Assembly (NCBI GenBank): GCA_033296725.1
Contig: MU857613.1
Span: 327,920-391,919 of the forward strand
Length of the DNA: 64,000 nt
Direction: 5' to 3'
From: Corynascus novoguineensis
Taxonomy: Eukaryota; Ascomycota; Sordariomycetes; Sordariales; Chaetomiaceae
Shown in pieces: positions 11,497-23,060 of this stretch. The notes under the pieces were generated by a model, which saw only the letters and a program-made list of their open reading frames with translations, searched no databases and had not been told where the DNA came from. A program made the translations under genes and the position numbers. Every line of letters starts with the position of its first letter. The first letter of the stretch is position 1.

Positions 11497-13320
11497 CCCG
11501 GTGAGAAGGGCAGGCGAGAACCGGCACGAGGAGTGTGACATTTGATACCCCAAAACGAGACTGGATCGATGGTTGTGTATAACGATATTGTACGTTGTCC
11601 TGATTAGGGCCGGGAAAGCGACTGCGACTGGGATCCTCGAATGGACGAAGAACTAGCGTTTAACCCCAATACAGGTAGTACCCTAGAAGGCGGCCCAATT
11701 GACAGTAAAAGAAGCTTGAAATACCTACCCACAGCCCTGGTTAGGCAAGTGCAACGAGACGCCTCTCATTATATTAGTGATTATGAGGAACAAGCGGAAA
11801 TGTGAGAAGGAGAAAACATTGGAAGAGATTGAAAGCAAGCTAGTCATCAGAAAGTTCAAATAATCTAACAACTCCCGAGTTACATACCCTAGGTGTTTAG
11901 GTACGATATTCACCACGAGAGGCCGATCTTTCGGCTCAGTTAAGTGTAGGAAGCGAACACAGAGCCATCCATCCCACCTTCGGGTTCGGTTTTCTCCCTC
12001 CATAGGCTCCCGTGGGTCCTCTTGGCGCCAGTGTGGCTGACGCTGTTCCCATGACATCATCGGACAAGGCGCGGTGCGACTTGTGACTCGCAGCGGCAGT
12101 GTTACAGGATGGCCATTCGAATTGCGGAAGACTACTAGTGTATACTTGTGGTTCAGCTCTCATGACCTCGCGCATGGGCATGGAATGCCCACACGCAGTA
12201 CCCGTGAAGACCTGGTGAAGTGTAGGGTGCCTGTGGCGTCGCACACCAACTTCGTTTTGCACCCGACCAGAGCCGGGTCACCGGCCACATGGGTGGGTCA
12301 CACCGAGGCTTACGAAGCGAGGCTACGACTTCACTTCCCACGCCTTCTCTGGCATTGGCAACTCGCAGATTGTGGTAGTGTGTGGTAAGGGGAACGATTG
12401 TCTCGCAGGTCTCAAAGACATCTTTGCAGAGCCGCCGACCAGTAAAAGAATGGGGAAGCTCACGGCCGCCGACGGGCTGTTTGTCATGGTGTCGGCCCCT
12501 CTCTCGACCTAAGACGTGGTGTTTTGTGTGATGCCGAAACAGCCCCTGCACTCACCTGCCTGGGAAACGGTCCATTTGCGTGTCGACAGGAGAGACAAAT
12601 ATTAGTGTGGAACAAGAGAATACTTTCGCGGGTGCAGTGTGGCTGCTACAATTAAATGGTGGGGTCCATCAATGACGCCAACTGCCCAGCAGGCCAAACT
12701 GAAGAGGCGTTCCTGCGGCGGCCGCTCACCTCCAACAGAAAGCGGCCGCGGCCAAGAAGAGCCCAACCATTGCCGGGCCCAAAGGATTTGGCCAACAAGA
12801 AGGCCGGAGATCCGGTCTGGCAGGCCGTTCTGTCGTCGGCTCCTCATTCGGCGTCCTCGTTTCAACTCGTTTTCTTCCCTCCTAGCGCCAAGGGCAAAGG
12901 AAACACGACAAAGAGTTCGTCTCATTTCTATGCAGTTCATTTTCTCTCCCAAGGTTGATCGCTGTTCCGACGTCAAACGGGATAGCCAGCGTTCCTGATT
13001 TGAAGACAGGAACCGGGCAAGATTCAGGTCCACTTTCCGTTCGCACTGCCTGCTCGCCTGCTCGCCTGCTCTCTTCGCCCCTCACTAGGAGACCCCTGCC
13101 CCTCTCATTAATACCACCGCTGCCCCGCTCCAAGCCTTCTCTGCCCAAGGCTGCCTCCCAACCCAGCTGACCTCACCCGCACCGAACTGGCACTCTTCTC
13201 GAAATCATTTACAAAAATCAAAAAGCCAAGACAAATCATCAGCAGAGAGCCACGAACCAAGAGCAACATCAAAGGATTACTCCAGACGCTTGATCACCTC
13301 GATCGCACTGCCATCTGCTG
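11497..13320. other. Intergenic region before the DUF3824 gene
   Basis: No gene is supported in these 1.8 kb. Several ORFs of 100-140 codons overlap on opposite strands around 12.0-13.1 kb, none with recognisable features. The final 300 bases are strongly C/T-rich then A-rich and look like a fungal promoter and 5' leader. Confidence 0.45.
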
Positions 13321-15477
13321 ATGGCTTCGTACGATCCTTATGACGCGCCCCCAAGGGAGCGCACAACCAAGCGGTACTACCGAGAGGAGCGGCGTGATGA
13401 CCCTCGATATTACGAGTCGCGCGAGACGCTCCATGTCCAGCCGTCGCGTGATCTCGTAGCCAGAGCCCGCGAGGATAGCGACCTTTCTGTCGAGGAGATT
13501 CGCCGCGACTTCCCGCCACCCGGTTACTCGAGCAGAGATCTCCGCCGCGCCAGGTCCGCCGAGCCCGGCTACTACGACGACTATGATGACCGCCGGTCCT
13601 ACTATAGCCGGGATCGCGCCTATCCTGATGACTACGACCGCAAGTCCCGCAAGAAGGCGGATCCCTATTACGAGGAGGAGCGTAAGAAGGCACGCGTGCT
13701 TTCCAAGCAGGAACAGATCATCGCCGCTGTGACTGGCGCTGCCCTCGCCATCGGTGGCAAGGAGCTCTACGATCGGCGTGAGGCCAGTCAACATGGCACC
13801 GATGTTCAGCGCAACATCCTGGCCTCGGCAGCGCTCGGCGCTGCTGGCGCCCTTGCAGGGTACCAGGGAACGGAGTTCTACAACAAGCACAAGGAGAAGG
13901 AGGAGAAGAAGGCCATCGCCCATCGATACGGCTACTACTCTGATGATGACGAGAGCGTGAAGGAGAAGAAGGGCCACAAGAATTTTCTGGAGAGCGCTCT
14001 CGCCGCTGCCGGTCTGGGTGGCGCCGTCAAGGCTCTAACAGGCGGGAAAGACGACAAGTCGGAGACCCGGAGCCGCCGCGGCAGCCGTTCCCGCTCTCGC
14101 TCCCGCTCCCGCTCCCGCTCCCGTTCTACTTCTCGGTCTCGAGGCCGAGACAAGGACAAGGATGACAAGAGCGACGGCGCCGGCAAGGTCCAAAAGGCCG
14201 CCATGGCCTCGCTAATTGCTGGCGCCACTGAAGCGTTCCGCATTTCCAAACAGCCGGGTTCGTGGAAGGGCGAGAAGGCTAAGCGCATTCTCACCGCCGC
14301 AGCTGGCGCCGCTACCCTCGATGCGGCCCAGAATCCTGACAAAGCCGGCAGTAAGCTTGGCTTAGCGGAGGCCGTTGTCGGTGGCCTTCTCGGCAACCGT
14401 GTCATCAACGGCTCCAAGAAGAATATTGAGATGGATGAGAGAACTGGTCGCTCCCGGTCTCGTTCTCGGGCGCGCTCCAAGGACGGCAGCGGCGGCGGAG
14501 GAGGCGTGAGCGGACTTGCCGCTCTGGCCACGGCAGGTCTGGGCGCGTTTGGTGCCAAGAAGATCATGGACAACCACGAGCGCTCCAGGTCCCGGCGCCG
14601 GAGCGTAGACTCGCGCGACAGCCGTGACGGCTCGCCTGACCGCCGTCACCGCAGCCGAAGCCGGAGCATCGTGGATTCCACCCGCAGGCGCCTGGCCAGA
14701 GTGGGCATTGGCAACGGGCCAGATAATGATGATGACCGGGACCGCCGCGATCGCAGCCGCGATCGAAGCCGTGACCGGAGACGCGACTATGACGGCTACG
14801 AGGACTCCGGTCGCTCTCGCCGATACCGTGACGATCATGACGACTACGATAGGGACCGGCGCAGGCGCGACTATGACGATGACCGCTCATACCGCAGCGG
14901 AGGACGAGACCGTTCCCGCCACAGACGCGGCTCGGTATCGTCGGATGATCTCGGCGACTCGGAGGATGACAAAAAGCGGGGAAAGAAATTGAAAGGTAAG
15001 CAAATGATCACTACAGCTTTGGCCGCCGTGGCGACCATCCACGCGACCGCCAGTGTCTACCAGAGTATGGAGAAACGCCATTTGCGGCAGAAGGCGCTAG
15101 CTGAAGGCAAGATAAGTGAGGAGCAGGCCTCCAAGATGAAAAAGAAGGCTATCCTTCAGGATGCCGCAGCCGTCGGCATCGCGGCGCTGGGTATAAAGGG
15201 TGCCATCTCGGATGTTAAGGAAGCCAGCGAGCTGAGGCGCGAGATGCGGCAGTGGGAGCTGGAGAAAGAAGAGAGACACAGAAGACGACTAGAGAGGCAG
15301 AGGCGGTTGGCGAACGGCGGTCTCATCACTGGTACCGAGCAGCTCGGCCGACGCAGGGCTGACAGTTGGGATTCGGCAGCTCCAACAAGGGCCGACAGCT
15401 ACGACGATGGGCCCCGTTACGTCGACGGGAATCCCTACGGCGCTATGCTTCCTCCCGGCCCGTCCGATAGGAGGTAG
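13321..15477 (+). CDS. DUF3824-type protein with Arg/Ser-rich and Gly/Ala-rich segments
   Basis: Intronless 718-codon gene. I recognise it as the fungal DUF3824 class, whose function is not established. The N-terminal 130 residues are rich in Tyr, Asp and Arg (YYDDYDD, SYYSRDRAY). Alternating blocks follow. Gly/Ala-rich hydrophobic stretches lie at about 135-155, 166-185, 222-240, 294-335, 348-365, 397-415, 557-575 and 613-635. Between them sit Arg/Ser or Arg/Asp-rich stretches, including an SR dipeptide run at about 255-272 encoded by a TCCCGC-type repeat, and an RDRSRDRSRDRR stretch near 480. The hydrophobic parts have small-residue spacing like glycine zippers, and several are followed by a charged segment such as KELYDRR or KKIMDNH. 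The start follows an A-rich leader and matches the MASYDPYD N-terminus of the family. Confidence 0.85.
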   Translation: MASYDPYDAPPRERTTKRYYREERRDDPRYYESRETLHVQPSRDLVARAREDSDLSVEEIRRDFPPPGYSSRDLRRARSAEPGYYDDYDDRRSYYSRDRAYPDDYDRKSRKKADPYYEEERKKARVLSKQEQIIAAVTGAALAIGGKELYDRREASQHGTDVQRNILASAALGAAGALAGYQGTEFYNKHKEKEEKKAIAHRYGYYSDDDESVKEKKGHKNFLESALAAAGLGGAVKALTGGKDDKSETRSRRGSRSRSRSRSRSRSRSTSRSRGRDKDKDDKSDGAGKVQKAAMASLIAGATEAFRISKQPGSWKGEKAKRILTAAAGAATLDAAQNPDKAGSKLGLAEAVVGGLLGNRVINGSKKNIEMDERTGRSRSRSRARSKDGSGGGGGVSGLAALATAGLGAFGAKKIMDNHERSRSRRRSVDSRDSRDGSPDRRHRSRSRSIVDSTRRRLARVGIGNGPDNDDDRDRRDRSRDRSRDRRRDYDGYEDSGRSRRYRDDHDDYDRDRRRRDYDDDRSYRSGGRDRSRHRRGSVSSDDLGDSEDDKKRGKKLKGKQMITTALAAVATIHATASVYQSMEKRHLRQKALAEGKISEEQASKMKKKAILQDAAAVGIAALGIKGAISDVKEASELRREMRQWELEKEERHRRRLERQRRLANGGLITGTEQLGRRRADSWDSAAPTRADSYDDGPRYVDGNPYGAMLPPGPSDRR
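14088..14124 (+). repeat. In-frame TCCCGC hexanucleotide repeat (Ser-Arg codons)
   Basis: Tandem copies of a six-base unit encode the SRSRSRSR run of the DUF3824 protein. Being a multiple of two codons, gain or loss of units would alter the length of the SR run without shifting frame. Confidence 0.85.
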
Positions 15478-16914
15478 AAAGGGTAATTTCATCCCTTCAG
15501 CACGCGCCAACCCATCGACTCATATCCTCAGCTCCCCCCAGAATAAGCTGTTGCAACAAAGACACATCACTTTCTTGGGTTAAATCCAGAAGTCCAGGTT
15601 TTCGTTGCCGCTGCCGATAATTGGTATGTGCCGCACACATACGCGCGCAGGACCCCCAACTGTCGGCTCTCGTCAGCTGTGCCACCAAATAAAGCCACCG
15701 CCGCCGCGGACTGTACGAAGTGCCCCCCCTCACGCAGTGGGACGATGCAGCAGTCTGCGCGTTGGTGTCTGGCGTATGGGATATCTCTTCGAATTGGCGC
15801 TGGCAGGCTAGCCGATCCCTCTTCGTATCCATACTCTGGTTCTGGCACTGCGCGGCTCACTTCTTTTAACCCCCCAAATACACTCATAAACTTTTGGAAG
15901 ATTGTCCTAATCATATGTTGACGCGTGATAGACGATCGCCGTCGCTATTAAAAGCCGGCTGAAGACTCGCCACACCGCCCGGGACCCCTCAGAGAGGATA
16001 AGCTGCGGCATGGCCTGATCATCCGGCCTGAAGATGGGCGCCTGCCAGAAACGATTCGGATGAGAGACGCGGACCCCAAATGGACGGTACTCGGCTTCCG
16101 GCAATAACGCAGCTCGCTCCAACGTATTGGCTTAGGACACCACCTCAGCAAATCGGCTACCGTTCCGCGCTTATCGTGTGTCGCCCGAGCTGCGGTCCTC
16201 GGCAGCTCACCGTCCCGGCGTCTTCCATCCTTCCCGGCCTCTCTTTAAGGTTTTGGTTCTTTACTACCCCCGCTCAGCGAATTTCGTATACACCATCTTT
16301 GGCGATACCTTGAATCTCTTCATTTTTGGCCTGGATTATGAAATGGGTTTGACAGGCGAGAATGCTAAAGAAGGGACGATTGAGCTAGGCGGGACTGATG
16401 GATTTCTTTTTCCCTCCTGTTTTCGCCCTATCTCTCTTTTTGGATGAGGAACGACGTTTATGAGAAAATCTATGATGATGACTATATGTTATAGCTACAA
16501 TCATGATTGGTCTTTTGGCTCTCTGGAATTTGGATAGGGTTCGTAATCCGAAAATGGTGACTCTGTATAGCCAATTCAAGTGAACATATCCTACTCTGGC
16601 AACTTGCTCCTATGGTAGCTACCCCAATCGGCTACTGCACACAGTAATTTTGATTAGGAACGGAACCCATCGCGGGTGAGGTTCCCACCTGGCTATCATC
16701 TTTGTGCTTTGATGGTTAGATCGTAACGTTGGTAAACCTGCTCAATCCACGAGGTACAGCAACCCGTTCAGAACCAAGGATTGTCAGGTTGGGGACATTG
16801 GCACAGTTCATGCTATACAATAAAATGCAGTTCGCATGATCGACAAAGGGCGGCTTGAATTCGGCTGCAGGTATAAAGGAAAACCCACCCCAAATCCACT
16901 GCAAATACGCTTCC
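15478..16914. other. Convergent intergenic region (DUF3824 / CLF1)
   Basis: This region lies between two 3' ends and holds no supported gene. It carries the perfect palindrome GGTAGCTACC at 16614-16623. Short ORFs here have no recognisable features. Confidence 0.5.
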
Positions 16915-19039
16915 TCAGTCGCCGCCTGTGATCTTTCCTCCTGTCTGCTTCCAAGCGTTCGCCATGGCCAACAAATTGGACAGGTTCTTGGTCTGCTGGT
17001 CATCGGCCGGGAAGATGTAGTCGACGTACTCCTCCCAGGTATCATCGTCCAGCTTCCTCTTCTTCTTTGTCTTGCGCGGCATCTGCTTCTTGATCCTCTC
17101 AATGTCCTGGGGCGAGCCGTGCACGTTCTCAAACTCCTGCCATGCCGTCAACAGCGCCACGCGCTCTGCCTTCAGCTCGCGCTCCTTCATACTCTGGTGC
17201 GCGCGCTCAAAGATCTTGCGCGCGCGCGTCTTGGCCTCCTCGCTAACCGGCCGCTCCTCGGCCTCCTCCTCGTCGCCCTCCTCGTCCGCCTCGGGGATGT
17301 TGATCTCGAACTGGGCGTAGCTGATCCAGACCTTGGGGTGGTCGGCCTTCTCGAGAAGGCGCTCGTACAGTGCGCGCGTCCTCTCATACTCGCCCTCTTC
17401 TTCCTCGAAGTCGATGTACGCCTTCCAAACGACCTCGGGCATGTCGAGAATCGGCTGACTGATGGCGAGCTCAAAGATGGCGCGGGTCCGGTCGAGATCG
17501 TCCAGGCCCCGTTCTAGCTCGGCCCACTTGATCCACGTCTGGCAGTTGGACGGGTTGTACAACGCGTGCTTCTCGTAGAGCGTCCGGCACCTTTCAAATT
17601 CGTAGAGTCGCTGCTCCAGCGAGATGTACTCCTTGAAAAGCTTATCTTTTGGACACATTCCAATAGCCCGCCCGAGGGTTTTCCGGGCTACAGCCAGCTG
17701 TCCCTGACGAACCTCAAAGTGCGCCTTGGCGACCCATACCTTAGCAAAAGTGAACTTCTTGTGGGGTATGAGTCCGAGACATGTGTCGTAGATCTGCCGC
17801 GCACGTTCAATATCCTTGGCTTCCCGTTCCTCCCAGATCGCGTAGAAGAGGAAGAGGAAGATGTATCGTCTCCAGTGGCGCTTTTCCTGGGTAGGGGGAA
17901 CCTGGGCAATGGCTCGTTCGTAAACTTCCCGGACCCGGTCGGCGTCCCCTCCACTTTCTTCTAAGCGGGCAAAGTCGAACCACACGTCATAATTCTTAGG
18001 ATTCTCCTTCACTTGCTCTTCGTACAGCCTTCTCCTTTTTGTTAGGATTACGTCTTCGACGCCCTCTTTGTCTCCGAACTGCTTCTCGAAAGTGGTGTAT
18101 TGCGCGTGAAGGTTCATGGACCGGGATCTAGGCAGGTTGTCGAGACCGAACTTGTAGATGGCGCGTGCCCTCTCGTACTCCTTCTGGCGGGCCTCAAAAC
18201 GGGCAAATGCAATGAACAGCCTCTCGTCTACCTCGTCATCGCCCAAGGTTTCGGCAATGGTTTGAATCGCGGTCTGGAATACCTCCCGGACCATATCGCT
18301 AGTTCCATACTCCTCTTCGAATTTGGCCCACTTCAGCCACGTCCGGGGCTGCGGATGCACCGCAGTGAAGAGCTGGAAGATTTGCCGCGCCCTGTCGAAT
18401 TCTCCGTAGCGTTTCTCGAGCTTGATGTAGGCGTTCCAGGCGTCCTCGTCGGGCTCCCATTTCATCCACCTGTCGAACACTTGACGGGTTCCGGGGATAT
18501 CACCAAGCATCTCCATGACATAGAGGTACTTGTACCACAATTTCGGGACGCGCGGCAGCCGGGTGACGGCACGATCGAGGAGGTTGCGCGCATGATTGAT
18601 GTTGCGGTTCTTGATCTCAGCCTCGACATATCTGATCCACAGCTCTGTCGTATGGTTAGCGATCGTCAGAAATACACCTTGCCAGAAGGGTTAGAGGGCC
18701 TAAATAGACTGAAGACATACGTGTGTTATTGGGGTGCACATCGAGGGCGCGCTCAAAGACGGATCGGGCGCGCGCAAACTCCTTTTGCTCGAGCTCCCAC
18801 TGGGCGTACTGAAACCAATTCGCGAGGCGGACGCGGTTGCGGCGGATGTAATCCTCAAACTCGCGGCGCTTCCGACCTTGGTACTCCTTCAGCTCTTCTA
18901 GATCAGCGAAGCGCTGCGTTGGCTTCTGGATGGCTGTCTCCTGGCGGTCGACGGCCTCTCGAAGCAACTGCTCGGCCGAGATTTGCACCGGCGCCGCCGC
19001 CTTGTTCTTGACCCTCGGAGGCCCGCGGGAGGACTCCAT
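16915..19039 (-). CDS. clf1: Pre-mRNA-splicing factor CLF1 (Crooked-neck-like, HAT repeats)
   Basis: Clf1/Crn/Syf3 is a scaffold of the Prp19-associated (NineTeen) complex needed for spliceosome assembly and activation. Two exons are inferred: 18721-19039 and 16915-18644 (2049 nt, 682 aa). One 76-nt intron has donor GTATGT and acceptor GACAG, and the junction restores QLWIRYVEAEIKNRN. The protein is almost entirely half-a-TPR repeats, each with a W-x-Y/F and aromatic pattern (ANWFQYAQWE, KLWYKYLYVM, RTWLKWAKFE, DVWFDFARLE, QTWIKWAELE, KVWISYAQFE). A Glu/Asp-rich linker lies at about residue 560, then the last HAT repeat and a KKKRK cluster. The start is the ATG of MESSRGPPRVKNK. The length matches fungal Clf1. 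It is divergent from PRP31. Confidence 0.96.
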
Positions 19040-19455
19040 GATGTCGACTGATAGTTGGGAAGTGCTCAGCCGCAGAAATTGTAGATAAAGCCGCCTGGGT
19101 GACCGCGGAGGACCCCGCGATTGTGTTTTCTTGGATCACGAATTCTCATGCTGATGCCACACAAGGCAGCCTTTGGCGCAAGGAACCAGACAGCCAAGGT
19201 TTGGGGCCGTGCACTCCACTAAGTTAGCAGTCCATACCCCTGCAAACCTCGCCAAGCCGCTGTAAGTCAGGACCCACACACTGTCTTTCGCCTCGAGAGT
19301 CTCTTCAACTCTCCAAAAGATTCATCCCAGTAGTCACGTCACACTTCCAAATCGCCTTTCCTCCCGCGACCAGCCGAGTTCAGACCCAGCACCATTCACA
19401 CAAAACATACTCCGGCACGGGTTTCGCGTGATTTAAACTCAAAGAACCTGCCGAC
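19040..19455. promoter_or_regulatory. Shared 416-bp divergent promoter region of clf1 and prp31
   Basis: The start codons of two spliceosomal genes on opposite strands are separated by only 416 bp with no other ORF, so both promoters must lie here or overlap the genes. I did not identify a specific activator site. The role as promoter is inferred from the layout. Confidence 0.7.
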
Positions 19456-21418
19456 ATGTCAACGCTTGCTGACGAGCTCCTTCAAGACTTTGAAGGTTCC
19501 GGATCAGAAGCGGGAGGCGACGAGCACGACGATGATTTCCTTGGCGAGGCAGGACTCTCTGGCGACGCGCGTGCAAATGGGGGGGACATTGCCATGGAGG
19601 AGGCGCGCGACGAGGATGCGGACGAGGATGAAGACGCTGATATGATGGACGGGGCCGACGGTAGCGCCGCTGCGGCTGCCGCAGACGACGAAAATGAGGA
19701 CGACGCGAAAGCCAGAATCGAGAAGATGCAATTAAGCGGCGTGCGCGATGTGCGCACCGTCGCAGGGCTCATGAAGACCCTGACACCAGTACTCGAGGTT
19801 AGTGCCCAACCTCTCTTTGCCCCCCCCCCACCCCCGCCCGTTCCTATCAAGCCGTGGAAAAGCGTTTACATCTATCTTGAGGAATAGCCCTGACAGTTTG
19901 CCTCGAACGCTGCAGAAAATCGCACACTACCAGTCCCAACCCGCCCAGTCAACAGAAAGCGTTGGCAACGTGGAAGACCACCCCGAGTACCATCTCCTGA
20001 CCCAGTCAAATAGTCTATCAACGCAGATTGACAACGAGATCGTCCTCGTGCACAAGTTCATCAGAGATCACTACTCGGTGCGGTTCCCGGAGCTCGAGAC
20101 GTTGATCACCAATCCTTTGGAGTATGCAAAGGCCGTGGCTATCCTGGGTAACGGGCCGATGGACTCGGAGAGCATCAAGGCTTTGCAATCGTCGACAGAC
20201 AACCCGCTGGGGGTGACCCTCAAGCAGGTCCTTGATGGGCCGTCCCTGATGATCGTCACGGTAGAGGCTACCACGTCCAAGGGCCAGGCCATGCCGGAAG
20301 AACAGCTTCAGCGGGTGATCCAAGCATGCGAGATGGTGATCTCGCTGGACAAGGCCAAGAAAACCTTGACCGAGTACGTGCAATCGCGCATGAACATCTT
20401 CGCACCCAACTTGACAGCACTGATCGGCTCTCTGACGGCGGCGCAACTGCTCAACCAGGCAGGTGGCCTGACGGGCCTCTCCAAGACGCCAGCCTGCAAC
20501 TTGCCTGCGTGGGGTTCCAAAAAGCAAGCCAGTGCCGCGCTGGCCACCAACGTCGGTATCCGGCATCAAGGATTCATATTTCAATCCCCGGTAATCCGGA
20601 GCATCCCAAGCGATCTCAAAAAGCAAGCCATCAAGATGTTTGCCAACAAGATCGTCATGTGCGCCCGGACCGACTGCTTCCACCAGTTCCGCGATGGCTC
20701 CGAAGGGGAGCGGCTAAAGGATGAGTGCCTCGACCGCCTGGACAAGCTACAACAAAAGCCGCTAAGCAAGGGCGCCCGCGCGCTGCCGGCGCCAGACGAC
20801 AAGCCTAGCCGAAAGCGCGGCGGCCGCCGGGCGCGCAAGGCCAAGGAGGCGACGGCCATGACGGAGCTACGCAAGGCGCAAAACCGCGTGGCGTTTGGCA
20901 AAGAGGAGCAAGAGGTCGGCTACGGGGTGGGCGATAGCACCAGGGGCTTGGGCATGATCGGGCAGCGCGACGATGGGCGGCTGCGCGTGGCCCAGATCGA
21001 CAACCGCACGCGGGCAAAGCTTAGCGCAAAGAGCAAGGGCTGGGGCGGGGCCAGCTCGCTCGCCAGCGGCAGCGCCTCGTCGCTCAGGGGCCTCGCTGGG
21101 GGCGGCGGCGCTGGTGATGTGGGCAACTTGAGCCTCGCCAGCAGCAAGGGCCTGCGCACGTCGGGCGTCGGGACGACTCTGGGCTCAGCCACGGCAGGCA
21201 CAGTGTCGTCATTGGCGTTCACGGCGACACAGGGCCTCGAGCTGGTAGATCCCAAGGTGCAGGCCGAGTTGAGCCGGAAGCGCAAGGCCGATGAGGACCG
21301 GTGGTTCAAGAGCGGAGCGTTTACACAGGTTGGCGGTGGGGGTGGTGGCAACGACGGCTTCAAGAAGCCCGAATTGCCGCCGAGTAAGCGGTTAGACACG
21401 GGCTCAACCAAGTCATAA
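19456..21418 (+). CDS. prp31: U4/U6 snRNP protein PRP31
   Basis: Prp31 binds the 15.5K-U4 snRNA complex and bridges U4/U6 to U5 in the tri-snRNP. Two exons are inferred: 19456-19797 and 19916-21418 (1845 nt, 614 aa). The donor is GTTAGT and the acceptor CTGCAG, and the join falls in phase at the VLEKIAHYQS sequence. The N-terminus is acidic (DEDADEDEDADMMDGAD). The NOSIC/coiled-coil part includes ITNPLEYAKAVAILGN at about 178. The Nop domain at about 270-365 has LIGSLTAAQLLNQAGGL, KTPACNLPAWG and GFIFQSPVI. The Prp31 C-terminal region follows, with a Lys/Arg-rich block (KPSRKRGGRRARKAK) and a Gly/Ser-rich tail ending with ELSRKRKADEDRWF. The start is the first ATG of MSTLADELLQDFE. Confidence 0.96.
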
Positions 21419-23045
21419 TTCGCTTTTGGTTGCTAGCTAGTGTGCATGTCCTTGCCTCATGCTTCCGTAGTCTGAGCAAGTCGTGTATGTAGATTATTAG
21501 ATAGCTACGGAGGAGATACATCATAATATGCAGCACAGCACAGGCTGGTTGTGGCGGTTTTAGTTACGCGTCGCGCGCAAGTACAGAAATGATGCATGGC
21601 GTGCGGGAAGTCCACCAACCACCCCAGGGTGTTCTTCGGTGTTGAGGAGGTGTCAGTCCTGACGACATCGTTAAGTGGTAGTAAGTCCGGGACCTCGTAT
21701 TCTTCAGCTTTAACTTGCCCTCGCATAGTGTATTCGTGCTCAGAAGCTGTAGTCTCTCAGATTTTGCGATGGGGTTTCTATTGTTCTCTGTGTTTCGTCA
21801 CTCGGGTGCAGCGATAAGGTATCGCTGCAATATTCTCGGACACTTCTCCCCCTCCTGAAGGGTTTTGCGAGTTAAAATGCGCTTCGTTCCAATACGGTGC
21901 GGGCTTTCCTAGGATGGCGCCAAATCGTCTGATGACAAGCATCAAGAGAAGTCACGGGTCGGATGATCCCAAGGGTCTCAGCCGCTCAGTCAGTGGTGCG
22001 ATGAGATGGAGAGAGAACCCCGCATCGCTCCATGGGTTATGGCATTCTCGAAAATCCCATGCTGAGCCCGGCAGAATGCCATTGGCACCAAACCTCAAGA
22101 GATACGCAACGCAACACGAAGTGCATACTGCACCGAACCGATCCACTCAAAACGTTTCCGCTCGAGGGGCCGGTTGTGCCCTTCAATCTTCGGAGCAGTT
22201 TGATGAGAATTTAAGCACTGCGCCTCATCCAATCAAGCGCTCCCATTGCACGTCCTGCCGGGCACACCACCGTGCCCTCGCCGCTTATTTATGCCCTGTT
22301 GATTGGGAAAGCCACCCTTCCCGGCACGCGTGGGCAGGAGGGACACGTCTCCTAGGCGAAGAATGGGTTGGATCGAGATCACAAGCCTGGCTCAGTCCGC
22401 GTTCGGACCAGAAGAATCCACCACGTTTTTCCTTTGTCCGTCGAACGAAGGTAACCTATCATGTGTGAATGCCATTCCGTCAGTGAGATATGGAGTGCGG
22501 TGCCTATTTCCTGCGTCGCTTGCCGTGTGCAGCTGGGGCCCAACGACTTTACAACGTGGTTATGTGTAAGAATCCGACGTCGGTCGCAGACAGCTTCGCG
22601 ATCAGGCAGCGGACAGTACCTAGCGCTACTAGAGCGAGCGAGTGTTGTACGCGAGGGTGCTGGCGACGCCAGACTGAAAAAACGTCATAGGGGTTCCTTG
22701 AAAGGCTTGCACGGCATTTTGGTGCCGACCGGAATTGAAAACTGCGCTCGAGTCGGACAGGGGGCGTCAGAAACCTTGCTTTGTTGACAGCCAAATGTTC
22801 CGTTTTTTTTGCGCTTTGAGAGTTTTTCGCACGCGTCTGCCCTCGATCGACGGCCAGTTCGGTGGGGCAAAGGGAGAGTAGGAGGGGTCCTCCCCAAGGG
22901 TTCTACTGAAAATGCAGGGTATTTTCTTGGTGTGGGTGACAAGAAACGAGAGCGTGCACTGCACTAGTGTAGTGTAAAAGGGTGTTTGTCTCGTGGCCGC
23001 GGGGGAACAGGGCGCTTTCGCTCGGAATGGCGGCAACGACCCCAC

Positions 23046-23060
23046 CGATCGATCGATCGA
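23046..23060. repeat. CGAT tetranucleotide run
   Basis: About 3.75 tandem copies of CGAT, self-complementary, in the gene-free interval. Confidence 0.7.

Noticed and set aside
13294..14890. Several minus-strand ORFs of 150-230 codons
   Set aside because: Antisense shadows of the GC-rich DUF3824 gene, with Val/Leu-rich or Arg-rich repetitive translation caused by the repeats.
16855..17517. 220-codon plus-strand ORF over the clf1 3' half
   Set aside because: It is the antisense of conserved HAT-repeat coding sequence and shows Leu/Val-rich shadow composition.
18100..19011. 303-codon plus-strand ORF antisense to clf1
   Set aside because: Shadow frame of the conserved CLF1 coding strand; no family features of its own.
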